Shown: positions 11,148 to 21,923, counted from the first letter of the stretch. The stretch: 64,000 nt of DNA from Taudactylus pleione (GCA_031769625.1 JAUIMM010000178.1:26345501-26409500); one strand, 5' to 3'. Notes: generated by a model not told the origin, from the letters alone. Numbers and translations: made by a program.

Positions 11148-11483
11148 AGTGTCGGACTGGGGCATGAAGGGCCGACCAGGGAATGCAATGGTAGGGGCCC
11201 AGGCTTAAGGAGTGTGGCCAGCAAAACAGAAAGACTTGGCCAACCATTAGAAAGGACATGCAAAGGATAGGGCCTTTTTATTAAAAAAAGGACAGTGGTG
11301 TGTGTAAGCACCACCCACTTTGATTGGCAGGAGGGCTAATCTTAGTGTGGTTTCCATAGAAACAAGTCAAGCACCCAAGTTAATCCATGACCCTGCTCCA
11401 CCCATAGAGGAGGTGGTGGGGCCCTCAGGCAGTGGGGCCCAGTGGGTATTTCCCCTGTATCCCTGTGGGCCAGTCTGACCCTG
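11148..11483. mobile_element. hAT-type MITE (336 bp) with perfect 8-bp target duplication
   Basis: Termini CAGTGTCGGACTGGG on the left and GGCCAGTCTGACCCTG on the right are inverted copies of each other. The element is flanked exactly by GTTACACT at 11140-11147 and 11484-11491. An 8-bp duplication plus CAGNG termini identify a hAT-superfamily insertion. It carries no coding sequence and depends on a transposase elsewhere. The perfect duplication suggests a fairly recent insertion. Confidence 0.88.
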
Positions 11484-11910
11484 GTTACACTCTGTTGATG
11501 TCCATGATTTTATAATGTTTATATATTTTATATGTTTTTATTGCTTATTAAACTATAGGGAACACTTATGATTTATCCTGAGGTACAATAAGAGCACATT
11601 CTTCAATATAGCTGCCAGTTTGGTGTGCAATTTCATAAGAAAATATTCTGTGAGCAGTACTCTTACACCTTTGCTAATAATTAAAATAAGGATGTTCTAC
11701 ACATGTTGTGTTTCTTTTTTCTTGGAGAAACATTAGATCAATTCTCTCAATGGATAATTGATCTTTGTTTTCCAGCAACTGCAAATAAGAACTATTGTGT
11801 TTGTTTTAATACCCTGTCCCAATTAGAGCGCACTTAGCCTGTTTGTATGTAGCATATATTTAGGTGGATAAGTGTAACCACCTAAGTGAGAGCTGCTCCA
11901 TTTAAAGCTG

Positions 11911-12065
11911 GGTACACATTAGCCGATGTGTCCCCAGCAGAATAATGCCGGCGACGGGACCCGGCATGCAGCAAGTGCATACACACTTACCAATGCCGGG
12001 TCTGACAGGTGGGAGGGACGTGTAGCATGACATCGCTAGCGACATCTCATGTCGGCCCTACTGTA
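11911..12065. mobile_element. MITE fragment of the GGGTACACACTAG family
   Basis: It begins GCTGGGTACACATTAGCCGA and contains GCATACACACTTACC, GCGACATCTCATGTCGGCCC and CTACTGTAG. It is related to the copy at 2275-2440. It stops abruptly before the tandem array at 12111. Confidence 0.45.
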
Positions 12066-12110
12066 GTTTCCTGGGTTTAAATCTTCAAGTTTTATTATGT
12101 AATGTCATCA

Positions 12111-12885
12111 AAATCCATCCAGTGGAAGGCCCAGAACAGGCTCCATGGGTCAAAGTTCTGTGCGGTGCTCTCCGCCATGCATTCCAACCGGGACCCCAAC
12201 CACTCCATTAGGCATCTCAGACCAGTTGTCACCGCTGTGAAGCTTTCATCCAAATCCATCCAGTGGAAGGCCCAGAACAGGCTCCCTGGGTCAAAGTTCT
12301 GCCCAGTGTACACCAACGACCTCAATCCCCTACTATGTCTTCAGGGATCCAATGTTACCACTCTGTAGTTTTCATCTAAATTATGTGATGTCATCCAAAT
12401 CCATCCAGTGAAAAGCCCAGAACAGGCTCCCTGGATCAAAGTTCGGCCCGGCGCACTCTGCTATGAGGTCACACTGGGACTCCAACCACTCCATTAGGCA
12501 TCCCAGACCAATTGGCAGAGCCGTAACTAGACTTTTTGGTGCTCTGTGCAAGAGAGAGCATTGGCGCCCCTCCCTCCTCCCCATTTTTTAAATAGGGACA
12601 TAAGATAGTGCACCTGAAAAAGGGCCATGGTCTCATGGGGAAGGGCCAGGGAAGAGATGGGGGAGGCAAGGAGATGCTGGGGATAAAAAAAGAGGAAGCT
12701 ACAAGTGAGAATGATAATAAACAGGAAAATTGCCAGGCCCAAACAGCGCCCCTTGCCCTGCGGTGCCCTGTGCCATGGCACTGATCGCACCACACTAGTT
12801 ACGGCCCTGTCAATTGCCACCCCTTTGAAGTTTTCATACAAATCCATCTAGTGGAAGGCCCAGAATAGACTCCCTGGTTATGCAT
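12111..12885. repeat. Tandem array, four units of about 141-145 bp
   Basis: AAATCCATCCAGTGGAAGGC followed by CCAGAACAGGCTCC starts units at 12111, 12252, 12397 and 12840. Spacings are 141, 145 and 443. The long third spacing is explained by a hAT MITE plus its target duplication (302 bp), which leaves 141. Units also share ACTCCATTAGGCATC. Open frames on both strands follow the repeat period and look non-coding. Confidence 0.8.
12516..12809. mobile_element. hAT-type MITE (294 bp) inside the tandem array
   Basis: Termini CAGAGCCGTAACTAG and CTAGTTACGGCCCTG are near-perfect inverted repeats. The flanking octamers CCAATTGG (12508-12515) and TCAATTGC (12810-12817) match at six positions, consistent with an aged 8-bp target duplication. 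The interior includes an A/G-rich segment and no protein domain. It interrupts the third unit of the 12111-12885 array, so it is younger than the array. Confidence 0.75.
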
Positions 12886-13120
12886 CTATATATTATACAG
12901 TCCGAGACAACACTCACAGCAATTTCATAAGAATAGTGGTACTGCAACACTCAATTCATCCCTCATAGACAAGGTATACAACCAGCACTTACAGTTTCAG
13001 TAGATGATGGAAGGCTTTATTCAATATATCATCATAATACAGGCAATGACAAAGGGGCAGATGCCCAACAGCCGTTTCAATTGATCTCAGTCAGTCTTCC
13101 TTATTTGTAATGATGAAATT
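12886..13120 (-). mobile_element. Penelope-like element terminal fragment
   Basis: A segment with GGCTTTATTCAATATATCATC and CAACAGCCGTTTCAATTGATC resembles, on the minus strand, the terminal regions of the PLE copies at 18.9 and 29.3 kb. In those copies a GAAACG motif also follows a small stem. No coding sequence. Assignment rests on this resemblance only. Confidence 0.35.
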
Positions 13121-13509
13121 TGCAGACAACCAATGCATTACTCACTTTATTTTATCTAATGCTTGAATGATGTGTGTGATATTGTTCAATATGACTATAG
13201 TTTCTTTCTGCACCATAGGTTCTTATTTATTTGTAAATTACTTTTTTAATCTTTTTTTTAAATTAATTCCATAAAACTCATTAGCAGTGTACATTTTTGT
13301 GTACACTGCTCAAAGAGAATCCCTCTTGCTTAGCGAGAACTTCACTCCACAATCTTTTGCAGAGGGGAACCTGAAACCCTTGTCTTGTATACTGTACATT
13401 TTCTTTGTAGTACAAAGCTTCAGAATCAACACGTGGCTTTATGGAGGTTCAAATACCCTACATAGTAATGGGTGGCTATTTATAGACAGTGTCCTATAAC
13501 TTTCATATA

Positions 13510-15080
13510 CAGTCAGGTGCATAAATATTGGGACATTGACAGAATTTTCATATTTTGGCCTCTATTCACCACAACAATGGCTTTGAAATGATACAAACAA
13601 GATGTGCTTTAACTGCAGACTTTCAGATTTAATTTGAGGGTAATTACATCCAAATCAGGTGAACGGTGTAGGAATTACAACGGTTTCTATATGTGCCACC
13701 CACTTTTTAAGGTGCCAAAAGTAATGGGACTATCAACTCCAAAAGCTATTTCATGGACAGGTGTGGACTATTCCCTCGTTATTTCATTATCAATTAAGCA
13801 GGTAAAAGGTCTGGAGTTGATACTAGGTGTGACATTTGCATTTGGAATCAGTTGCTGTTGACTCTCAATATGAGATCCAAAGAGCTGTCACTATCAGTGA
13901 AGCAAGCCATCACTAGGATGAAAAATCAAAACAAACCCATCAGAGAGATAGCAAAAACATTAGGTGTGGCAAAATCAACTGTTTGGAACATTCTTAAAAA
14001 GAAAGAACTCACCGGAGAGCTCAGCAACACCAAAAGACCCGGAAGACCACGGAAAACAACTGTGGTGGATGACAGAAGAATTATTTCCCTGGTGAAGAAA
14101 AACCCCTTCACAACAGTTGGCCAATCAAGAACACTCTCCAGGAGGTAGGTGTATATGTGTCAAAGTCAACAATCAAGAGAAGACTTCACAAGAGTGAATA
14201 TAGAGGGTTCACCACAAGATGTAAACCATTGGTGAACCTCAAAAATAGGAAGACCAGATTAGAGTTTGCCAAACAACATCTTAAAAAGCCATTATAGTTC
14301 TGGAACAACATCCTATGGACAGATGAGACAAAGATCAACTTGTACCAGAGTGATGGGAAGAGAAGAGTATGGAGAAGGAAAGGAACTGCTCATGATCCAA
14401 AACATACCACCTCATCAGTGAAGCATGGTGGTGGTAGTGTCATGGCGTGGGCATGTGTGGCTGCCAATGGAACTGGTTCCCTTGTATTTATAGATGATGT
14501 GACTGCTGACAAAAGCAGCAGAATGACTTCTGAAGTGTTTCGGGCAATATTATATGCTCATATTCAGTCAAATGCTTCAGAACTCATTGGACGGCGCTTC
14601 ACAGTGCAGATGGACAATGACCTGAAGCATACTGCAAAAGCAACCAAAGAGTTTTTTAAGGCTAAAAAGTGGGATGTTATGCAATGGCCAAGTCAATCCC
14701 CTGACCTGAATCCGATTGATGAAGACAAAACTGAAGGGAAACTGCCCCAAGAACCCAGCGTATGGTGATGTCTATGCATTCCAGACTTCAGGCTGTAATT
14801 ACCTGCAAAGGATTTGCAACAAAGTATTAAAAAGTGAAAGATTTAGGATTGTTTAGTTTGTCCCATTACTTTTGGCCCCTTAAAAAGTGGGAGGCACATA
14901 CAGAAACCGTTGTAATTCCTACACCGTTCACCTGATTTGGATGTAATTACCCTCAAATTAAATCTGAAAGTCTGCAGCTAAAGCACATCTTGTTTGTTTC
15001 ATTTCAAAGCCATTGTGGTGGTGAATAGAGGCCAAAATATGAAAATTCTGTCAATGCCCCAATATTTATGCACCTGACTG
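13510..15080 (+). mobile_element. Complete but decayed Tc1-like transposon (1571 bp)
   Basis: The element begins CAGTCAGGTGCATAAATATT and ends with the inverted copy AATATTTATGCACCTGACTG, flanked by TA on both sides (13508-13509 and 15081-15082). The inverted repeats extend about 230 bp, including ATTTTGGCCTCTATTCACCA and GTAGGAATTACAACGGTTTC near each end. A transposase pseudogene occupies the middle on the plus strand. An isolated end of the same family lies at 21342-21484. Confidence 0.9.
13870..14830 (+). pseudogene. Tc1-like transposase, frameshifted and internally deleted
   Basis: The N-terminal frame starts MRSKELSLSVKQAI at 13870. It carries two helix-turn-helix DNA-binding segments, the first around IREIAKTLGVAKSTVWNILK, then a GRPRK AT-hook-like motif. 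It runs off frame near 14145. The catalytic half resumes at about 14300 with LWTDETKINLYQSD (first Asp), then KHGGGSVMAWACVAANGTG and VQMDNDLKHTAKAT (second Asp). At SPDLNPID (about 14697-14720) the expected third acidic residue is changed and a following block is missing, before SRLQAVITCKGFA-like coding resumes near 14785. A stop at 14766-14768 ends the second frame. It cannot encode an active enzyme. Confidence 0.85.
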
Positions 15081-15328
15081 TAGATATGTCAAGGCTCCTG
15101 AATGAATGTGATTCTGTATACCATGCCCATCCTCCTAGTCCAGGTAAGGTAATGGTGCACGTGATAATTGGGTAATTGGGGTGACAGCAAGTATAGCAGA
15201 CTATATAGCTCAGGGTATGCAAAATACGCGCTATAGCGAGTTTTTACGCTCTACAGCAAACTGGGGACCCAGATTTTAAAACTGATAGGGTCCTGTAGGA
15301 TCCGCTGGGTCTGTTTGTGCTGCTGTAG

Positions 15329-15600
15329 CCAATGGCTGCTCTGCAGCGTCTCCCCCCAACCAATGGCTGTGCTGCAGCGTCTCCCCCAGCCAATGGCTGT
15401 GCTGCAGCGTCTCCCCCAGCCAATGGGCGCATGGCGTCTCTCCCAGCCAATGGGCACACGGCGTCTCCAGCCAATGGGCACGCGGCGTCTCCCCCAGGCT
15501 GTATGCGCGGCGTCTCCCCCAGCCAATGGGCACGCGGCGTCTCCCCCATCTTGTGTGCGCGGCATCTCCCCCAGCCTGTGCGCGCGGCGTCCATCGGGCA
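15329..15600. repeat. Minisatellite, about 30-bp unit
   Basis: CCAATGGCTGTGCTGCAGCG followed by TCTCCCCCAG repeats about nine times, with variants CCAATGGGCACGCGGCG. It stays open in several frames on both strands, giving spurious GDAAAQPLAGG-like peptides. Confidence 0.85.
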
Positions 15601-15789
15601 GCAGAATTGTCGGTGGTGCCGGGACCCTCTGGCAGCCTGCGCTCCTTCAGCCAGCTGAGCGCTCTGCACACAGGAGGCAGGGAAGGTGGACACTGCATGG
15701 GACAGGAGGAAGCTGTAACAGTGACCCGGTCGGCGGCTCCCAGCAAAAGCAATGAGGTAAACACTAGCCCATGTGCAGTCTATCTTTAC

Positions 15790-16420
15790 CCCCTCCCTAC
15801 CCTCAGTTCTGCCCCTGCTGCTATCCTAACTATTGCTTGCCCCTAACCTCTTCCTTGCCCCCAGTACTGCCCTAGCTGCTAACAACTCTTTTCACTTATA
15901 TGCCTCCCATACTGCCCCTGGTGCTATCTACACTTGCCCCCTCTCTACCCCCAGTGCTGCCCCAGCTGCTATCCTGACCCAAGTCTGCCCCTAACCCCCT
16001 CCTTGCCCCCCCCCAGTACTGCCCTAGCTGCTATCTACCCTGGCCACTCCCTACACCCAGCACTTCCTGTCCCTAACCTCCTCCTTGCCCGCAGTACTGC
16101 CCCAGCTGTTATCTACCCTCGCCCCCTCCTTACTCCAAGTACTGCTTGCCGCTAACCCCCACCATACCCCCCCAAGTACTGCGCCAGCTGCTATCTACCA
16201 TTGCCCCTCACACAAACTGCCCCTAGTACCCTCCATGCCCCCTAGCACTGTCGCATCAACTGTCTGCACTTACCCCTCCCTACCCCCTGCACTGCCTGCC
16301 CTTACTCCCCTATAGCTGCAGCTCTACCCCAACTTTTCCCTGCCTTTACCTTCAGCTCTACTCCAACCCCCTCTACCCCAGCTGCTATATACCCCCCCCA
16401 GCACAGTCCCAACTGGTGCC
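15790..16420. repeat. Pyrimidine-rich minisatellite, about 60-bp unit
   Basis: Units contain CCCCAGTACTGCCCTAGCTG, CTATCTACCCT and CCCCTAACCCCCTCCTTGCC. Eight to ten divergent copies are visible. The strong strand asymmetry (C/T on plus) is notable. Not coding. Confidence 0.75.
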
Positions 16421-16535
16421 TGCCCTCAACTCCCAGAATATGTAATGGGACCCAGAAAAAGTGGTGTAGGACCCCAATTTTGTAAAGTGAGGGGTCCCTG
16501 GGACCCACAATTTTTTCCACTCACCGCGATCACTG

Positions 16536-17455
16536 ATAGCTGTGGCCCTGTTCCCTATGACTCTGACCTTTACAAGTTTACACATTACATTTTGATGACA
16601 TACAACATTTTTTTTATTATTTATTGTGTATTAATCATTTTTATATAAAGACTACCTTTTTATTTTCTCTCATGCGATGAGTTATGGTAATTTTTTACTT
16701 TATTTTTTAAAAATAATTATCTACAGTACTATGGTAGTTTTTATAATTGGTCAAGTTCCACAGTTCAGTGGTATATGGAGTAAACCTTGTTTAAATTACA
16801 TTGTACAGGGAATATTATGTTGAGCTTGATATTAATTAGCTGTTAATAACAGATGGTCAGGGTATTGTTGCAGCTGTTGTAATTTTGGCTTGGGGCCATG
16901 AACTAAATCAAAAGGATGTAATTAAATATATATACACTGTGGATATTTCTTCACAGGTATGGTTTCCATTAAAGATAGTATAATGAAAAAAAAATATTCT
17001 TATCGATTCATAAAACATAATGTCACAGGGTTGTTCAATTATATTATTCTGGTTTCTTGTCTTTTGCATGCAAATCACATTTACTGTATAGAGAGTATAT
17101 TGTATAGGTAAACATACATGAGAGCAATCCTATAGGACCCTTGCGCCTTGAGACTCCTTGGGAGATTACAGATCAGAAACCTTCCTGATGTTTGCTGTTC
17201 CCCATAAAGGTGTAAACAAATATAAGCAATGTTTTGGACACCGCAATACCCGATTTATCCGCAGCCACATGTGCGAGGCTCTTGCAGGAGATGGTGACTA
17301 ATTGACTGTACCTAATAGACTTGTATGGCGAACAGGCTAAGACCATTGCTTGTTTAGTTATATTTGCCATTTGTATAAGTACAGTGGAATCTCAAATATT
17401 CATTCTAAGTATGATGCTGGATGATGGAGAAGAACAATGAATTCAGTTACATAAT
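16536..17455. other. No feature recognised; AT-rich
   Basis: No coding motif, terminal repeat or splice-flanked open segment that I could support. Confidence 0.4.
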
Positions 17456-17477
17456 AAGTATATATATATACACTGTA

Positions 17478-17542
<65 letters not shown>
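17456..17542. repeat. (TA)n(TG)n(TA)n microsatellite
   Basis: A compound dinucleotide run with about 12 TG repeats in the middle followed by about 20 TA repeats. Confidence 0.9.
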
Positions 17543-17544
<2 letters not shown>

Positions 17545-18163
17545 TTTTTTTAAAAGCATGTTTTTGATTATGCTGATGTGCAGGGCATGCATTGGAGCTT
17601 GGTCACATTCCACTTTTGGGTGAAATGGGGATAATAATACTTTTGCATGATTACAAGTGCATCCTGCATGTATCTGTTTTGAAGGAAAGTGACAAAAGTA
17701 ATTTCAAAGTCCTGCCCACTGCCATTTAACAGTCACCCCTTTATTTTGTCAGCATTTTTATTTTTCTTCTGAAATCTACTTATTTGAACAATATTTTCAA
17801 ATGTGATTATTACATGTGCCACCTATTGTTAATTTGAAGGATTAAATTAAATGAGTATTTGTACTTATATAAATCTGCTTTACTGCATCAAGTGTCTGGA
17901 TACAAAATATACTGTATCCCATTGAATGAACTGGACAAGTGATCTCTTTATGGGGAAATTGTTCACCCTTTATCCCGTTAATGCCCCTGTAAATAGGGGC
18001 TCTACACTTCTCAAACCTTATCTAAAGTTCTCAAAACATATTGTTTTTGCTTGAAACAATTATATTTTTGCAAGTTGGGTGAATGAGTTCACCAAGCCTG
18101 CATTTAGCTCTGCTCATTGCATTAGAATATGCAAATGTATGCCTGCCCCATAGCTGCACAAAC
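17543..18163. other. No feature recognised
   Basis: Unique AT-rich sequence. Confidence 0.4.
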
Positions 18164-18171
18164 GGCAAGTA

Positions 18172-18472
18172 CAGCGGTTCCCAAACTTTTTTGAATCATG
18201 GCACCCTAGAGTATTAGCACTGTTTTCATGGCACCCCTAAGTTTAAGTTTGTTATTGTGAAATTCGGAAAAAAAATATAGTAAAATAGTAAAGTGTAGTA
18301 AATTGTGCTTACCTGTCATCCCGAGGCTCAGTTATGTGGTGGTGTACAGGTTTGTGCTTCTGTTTGTCCACATATTTACATTACATCGACCACAAATAAT
18401 TTGACTTGGTGCTGGACCACCACCAACCTGAGGCACCCTAGGGTGCCACGGTGCACAGTTTGGGAACCACTG
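18172..18472. mobile_element. hAT-type MITE (301 bp) with perfect 8-bp target duplication
   Basis: Termini CAGCGGTTCCCAAACTTTTT and CAGTTTGGGAACCACTG are inverted copies in the CAGNGGTTCNCAAAC style of hAT elements. GGCAAGTA lies exactly on each side (18164-18171 and 18473-18480). Next to the ends, GGCACCCTAGAG and CACCCTAGGGTGCC extend the self-complementarity. No protein is encoded. The block at 20162-20714 has related termini. Confidence 0.9.
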
Positions 18473-18711
18473 GGCAAGTAGATCCATGATCACAGTTACA
18501 TACAACAATAAAATGAAATAGTACTCCCAATAATTACCTACCCCCCCAGCTGTTCTCACTGAGGGGGGATAAGTAATTATTGGGATTACTATTTAATTTT
18601 ATTGTTTCATGATCACAGTTACATTGTTTGTCCTGAGGAAGGGGAGACGCTCCCCCTCAAGGAGGGCCCTGGAGCGGGTACATTATTGAGAGCACTGGAG
18701 TGCCGGAGCCT

Positions 18712-18740
18712 GTGTATGTGTGTGTGTGTGTGTGTATGTG

Positions 18741-18781
<41 letters not shown>
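18712..18781. repeat. (TG)n(TA)n microsatellite at a PLE boundary
   Basis: A TG run is followed by about 20 TA repeats. It directly follows GGAGTGCCGGAGCC, a GAGTGCCG motif that also ends PLE sequence at 29247, 29408 and 32386. Confidence 0.85.
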
Positions 18782-18784
<3 letters not shown>

Positions 18785-19837
18785 TCCTGCATGGACCAGC
18801 ACTCACCCGATGGTTTTCAGCAACTCCGGTGCCCTCTGGATGGATATCAAATACAAGAGCAGTACAAACAGGCAGAGGCACTCGGAGATTTGATACACGT
18901 AAAAAATTTATTAAATACACATGATATAACACCCAACGTTTCGGGACGCACCTGTCCATTTTTCAATGTATAAGCATAATGTGAAAAGAACCGCTTACCT
19001 GTATAAATAGCAGAGAAGCCCGCCAATATTGTGGAAAGAAGTGCCCCGTACAGATGAAACCTCTCTTCCGGACCCATGACTGCTGGAAGTGACGCCAGAG
19101 TGTTGTCAGGATGCCGTAGCCCTGGCAACAGGACCTCTGAGCGTCTAGACAACGCGACTGTAGTGTGGAAAAAGAAAGAAGAAAAGAAAATGTGACACTG
19201 TGAGGTGAAGAATATTACAAAAGAGCTATCACCAAGTGTGTAGTAAGGATAAAAACATGATACAACTGATGCTCTATGATAACGATAATAGGAGTACTAT
19301 GTGGACCTATAGTGGAGCAGGAATAGGACACGCAAGATAACAACGAAAGGAAACTGGGCACAACGGAGAACAGTTATAGAGAAAAGAATAAAAAATATAT
19401 GAGACATATCAAAAAAAATGAATCTGACAGTAAATATACATCAGATCAAATACATAATTAGTTATAAAAATAAAATTTTTTAAAATACAACAAACATAAA
19501 AATTCCACTATGGCAATCTAGAAAAGACATCAAAAATAATACGTGTCTGTGCACTGTGTATTAATGAATGCATGTAAATGCAAATGTAAGTATGTGAATA
19601 CGTGAATAAAAAATAATAATAAGAGGCTGTGTGTGTTTACACTAATGAGCATAGTGAATCATGTACTAAACGTGACAAAAATGTGCAGTATAAAAATGTG
19701 CAAAAGTAAATGAGAAAGGTGATGGTAGTGTAAATGCTGACTATGAATGTAGTGTGTGAAAAAATTATATAGTCAAAATTGGAATCAACAATACTGTTAA
19801 AGTGATGAATGGGATCATTCAGACAGTCCATATATAC

Positions 19838-20161
19838 TCAAAAAATGCTCCACTCTATTTTCACGTTAAGACCATGTGGATTCATGGTGTTTAAGTTGAA
19901 AATCCATCGCATTTCCATTTGCAATAATTTGCCAGCTTGATCACCGCCCCTCAGGTTCTTAGGTACGTGGTCGATTAATTGATGTTTAAGATCTTTAAGA
20001 CTGTGGCCTTTTTCAGCAAAGTGCCTGGTCACTGGTTGGTCCGAGCCTTTTTCTGTTAATGCAGATTTGAGAGCAGATCTATGAAGGGCCCTTCTTTCTC
20101 TAGCTGTTCGAGTGGTTTTACCCACGTACGCCAAACCACAAGGGCATTTGATGAGATAAAC
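19838..20161 (-). pseudogene. PLE GIY-YIG endonuclease domain
   Basis: The minus-strand frame reads KCPCG, then LAYVGKTTRTARERRALHRS, which is the GIY-YIG core (G-L-A-Y-V-G) with the downstream Arg and His. Next come VTRHFAEKGHSLKDLKHQLI, DHVPKNLRGGDQAGKL, and a catalytic-type Glu in MEMRWIFNLNTMNPHGLN. This is the C-terminal nuclease of Penelope-like retroelements. The frame is open from the MITE boundary at 20161 to its stop at 19838, but the RT is missing. The MITE insertion cuts the domain from its upstream coding sequence. Confidence 0.85.
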
Positions 20162-20714
20162 CAGTGATTTTCAACCTTTTTCAACACGAGGCACACTACG
20201 CAAGATTTCAAAATTGCCAAGGCACACCATCCGACGATGCGGCGTGCGCGACCCATGAAAAAACACAACATTGGCCTCCACAGGAATAAAACACACAACA
20301 TTGGCACCCACAGGAATAAAATGCACATACCTTGGCCCCCACAGAAAAAAATAACATTGGCCCCCATAGAAAAAAATATTGGCCTCGACAGGAATAAAAA
20401 GCATACATTGGCCCCGACAGAGACAAAAAATAAAAACCCCACATTGCTCCTCTCAGGAAAAAACAATCAATAGGCCCCACAGAATAAATCTAAAACACTT
20501 TAACACAAATAAAAGAAAACATTGTCTGACCTCACAAAAAATAGAATCCACATACCTGCAGAGCAGTCAGCAGCGTGAGAGCGTGCAAGCATGCAGGCGG
20601 GCAGGAGAGCAGACTGTCTGTCCTGTGGAGCGGGCATGGTGGGCAGGTGAGTCAGTGGCTGGGCTGGCTTGCGGATCGGGTATGGCGGACTGAAAATGCG
20701 GTTGAAAACCGCTG
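20162..20714. mobile_element. hAT-type MITE (553 bp) inside the PLE
   Basis: Termini CAGTGATTTTCAACC and GGTTGAAAACCGCTG are inverted. The flanking octamers AGATAAAC and ACATGAAC match at six of eight positions, suggesting an aged target duplication. From about 20255 to 20480 a unit of about 25-30 bp (ATTGGCCCCCACAG with GAATAAAA) repeats six or seven times. Frames such as the GANV(C/F)F-type runs on the minus strand are repeat artefacts. It separates the GIY-YIG part from the RT part of the host PLE. Confidence 0.75.
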
Positions 20715-21045
20715 ACATGAACGACGAAGTACAAGTTAGAACATGTCTGATTTTGAAAACCCTACCAGACTGAGGATGTGAAAAACACTGACCGGTGGAC
20801 ATGTATTGCACGTAGTGCATTTCAGGCATTTATAACAGCCAGGAGTCTTGCTGAGGAAATTAGTAGAAACTTGATTGGAATTCATCAAAACAAAACCCGT
20901 TATGTCCGTATGTACTACCATGTCTTTGATGTTTTTGCCTCTAGTGTAACAGGTTAGATGTCTCTGGTTTTTATAGCACATTAAGTTCTTATCTGTGTTC
21001 ACTAGGGGCCGTAATGCTCTTGTGGCTCTAGGTATCACCTGGCTA
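20715..21045 (-). pseudogene. PLE reverse transcriptase C-terminus with Cys motif
   Basis: The minus-strand frame contains RATRALRPLVNTDKNL and GKNIKDMVVHTDIT, then TPGCYKCLKCTTCNTC. The clustered cysteines are characteristic of the linker between RT and GIY-YIG in Penelope-like elements. Stops follow the linker, and the RT palm is absent. Removing the MITE at 20162-20714 places this directly upstream of the GIY-YIG segment. Confidence 0.7.
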
Positions 21046-21098
21046 GATGTATTATATTCAGTAACAAATGGAATGAAATGGTCTTGTTTTTGAACATA

Positions 21099-21341
21099 GG
21101 GCCTGATTCAGAGCCGAACGCTCTGACCAGAGCGCTCGCTCTGAATCAGGGCCCTCCTCCATGAAAATGGAGCGGCCTCCTGGCCGCTCGCATAGCTGTG
21201 GGTGACCACCCACAGCATATGAGAGCGTCCATGATGATGGTCGCGATGGTCTTGACCATCACGACCATCGGGCTTGCGACGGAGACCCTGCGGTAGGGTC
21301 TCGCTGCCGCAAGCCCTGGAGTGATTTTGGCTCTATCAGAG
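21099..21341. mobile_element. Harbinger-like palindromic MITE, copy 2, right half missing
   Basis: It starts GGGCCTGATTCAGAGCC after ATA and follows copy 1 closely through GGTGACCACC, GATGGTC palindromes, GAGACCCTGCGGTAGGGTCTC and TTTTGGCTCTATCAGAG. It then stops abruptly at a Tc1 fragment. The junction at 21341/21342 is blunt. Confidence 0.75.
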
Positions 21342-21484
21342 GATGTAATTACCCTCAAATTAAATCTGAAAGTCTGCAGTTAAAGCACATCTTGTTTGTT
21401 TCATTTCAAAACCATTGTGGTGGTGAATAGAGGCCAAAATCTGAAAATTCTGTCAATGTCCCAATATTTATGGACCTGACTGTA
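21342..21484 (+). mobile_element. Right-end fragment of the 13510-15080 Tc1 family
   Basis: GATGTAATTACCCTCAAATT through CAATATTTATGGACCTGACTG matches 14938-15080 with few differences and ends with TA at 21485-21486. Only the last 143 bp, mostly the terminal inverted repeat, are present. Confidence 0.85.
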
Positions 21485-21496
21485 TATGTGTATATA

Positions 21497-21918
21497 CAGG
21501 TTGAGTCTCCCATATCCAAATATTCCGAAATACGGAATAATTTTGGCATGACTGAGATAATGAAACCTTTGATTTTTGATGGTTCAATGTACACAAACTT
21601 TGTCTAAGGCACAAATTGTTAAAAATATTGTATAATATGACCTTCAGGCTGTGTGTATAAGGTGTATATGAAACAACTGAATTTTATGTATGTACACAAA
21701 CTCTGCTTGAGCCACAAAATTATTGAAAATATTGTATAAAATTACCTTCAGGCAGTGTGTATAAGGTGTATATAACACATAAATGTATTCTGTGTGTATA
21801 TTGGGGTCCCATTCCCAAGATATTTCATTATAATATGCAAATATTCCAAAATACGGAATATTCCATTATCCAAAATACCCCTGGTCCCAAGCATTTTGGA
21901 TATGGGAGACTCAACCTG
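21497..21918. mobile_element. pogo/Tigger-like MITE, copy 2 (422 bp)
   Basis: Same family and same length as 9010-9431 but in opposite orientation. Termini are CAGGTTGAGTCTCCCATATC and GATATGGGAGACTCAACCTG, with TA on both sides (21495-21496, 21919-21920). The duplicated internal module (TTCAGGCTGTGTGTATAAGG and TTCAGGCAGTGTGTATAAGG) is again present. It is wedged between two Tc1 sequences. Confidence 0.85.
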
Positions 21919-21923
21919 TATTA

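Larger units (their letters stand above)
15222..16535. repeat. Composite GC-rich repeat region
   Basis: The left end AAAATACGCGCTATAGCGAG matches the palindrome near 1437. The sequence AAACTGGGGACCCAGATTTTA on the left has a degraded counterpart near 16468-16510 (ACCCCAATTTTGTAAAGTGA). The block may therefore be one large non-autonomous element filled with two minisatellites. No target duplication was found. Long open frames on both strands across 15244-15846 are minisatellite artefacts. Confidence 0.45.
18782..21060 (-). mobile_element. Penelope-like element, 5'-truncated, interrupted by a MITE
   Basis: Minus-strand PLE sequence consists of a C-terminal RT and cysteine-motif part (21040-20715), a GIY-YIG endonuclease part (20161-19838) and a long non-coding tail down to the (TA)n at 18.78 kb. 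The tail carries ACGTTTCGGGACGCACCTGT (18937-18956). Read on the minus strand, this is a GGAC/GTCC stem followed by CGAAACGTTG, as in other PLE termini. A hAT-type MITE at 20162-20714 splits the ORF. PLEs move by target-primed reverse transcription using their own RT and GIY-YIG nuclease. This copy is inactive. Confidence 0.75.

Noticed and set aside
13050..13110. Hammerhead core on the minus strand near GTTTCAATTGATC
   Set aside because: The CUGAUGA box is interrupted and stem II is only a weak GATC/AATT pairing; kept only as a possible PLE fragment.
15244..15846. Open frames of 100-160 codons on both strands
   Set aside because: They follow a 30-bp minisatellite and give periodic peptides in several frames at once; no family features.
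20056..20480. Hydrophobic 136-codon minus-strand frame resembling membrane segments
   Set aside because: It is an out-of-frame reading of a MITE-internal tandem repeat joined to PLE sequence.
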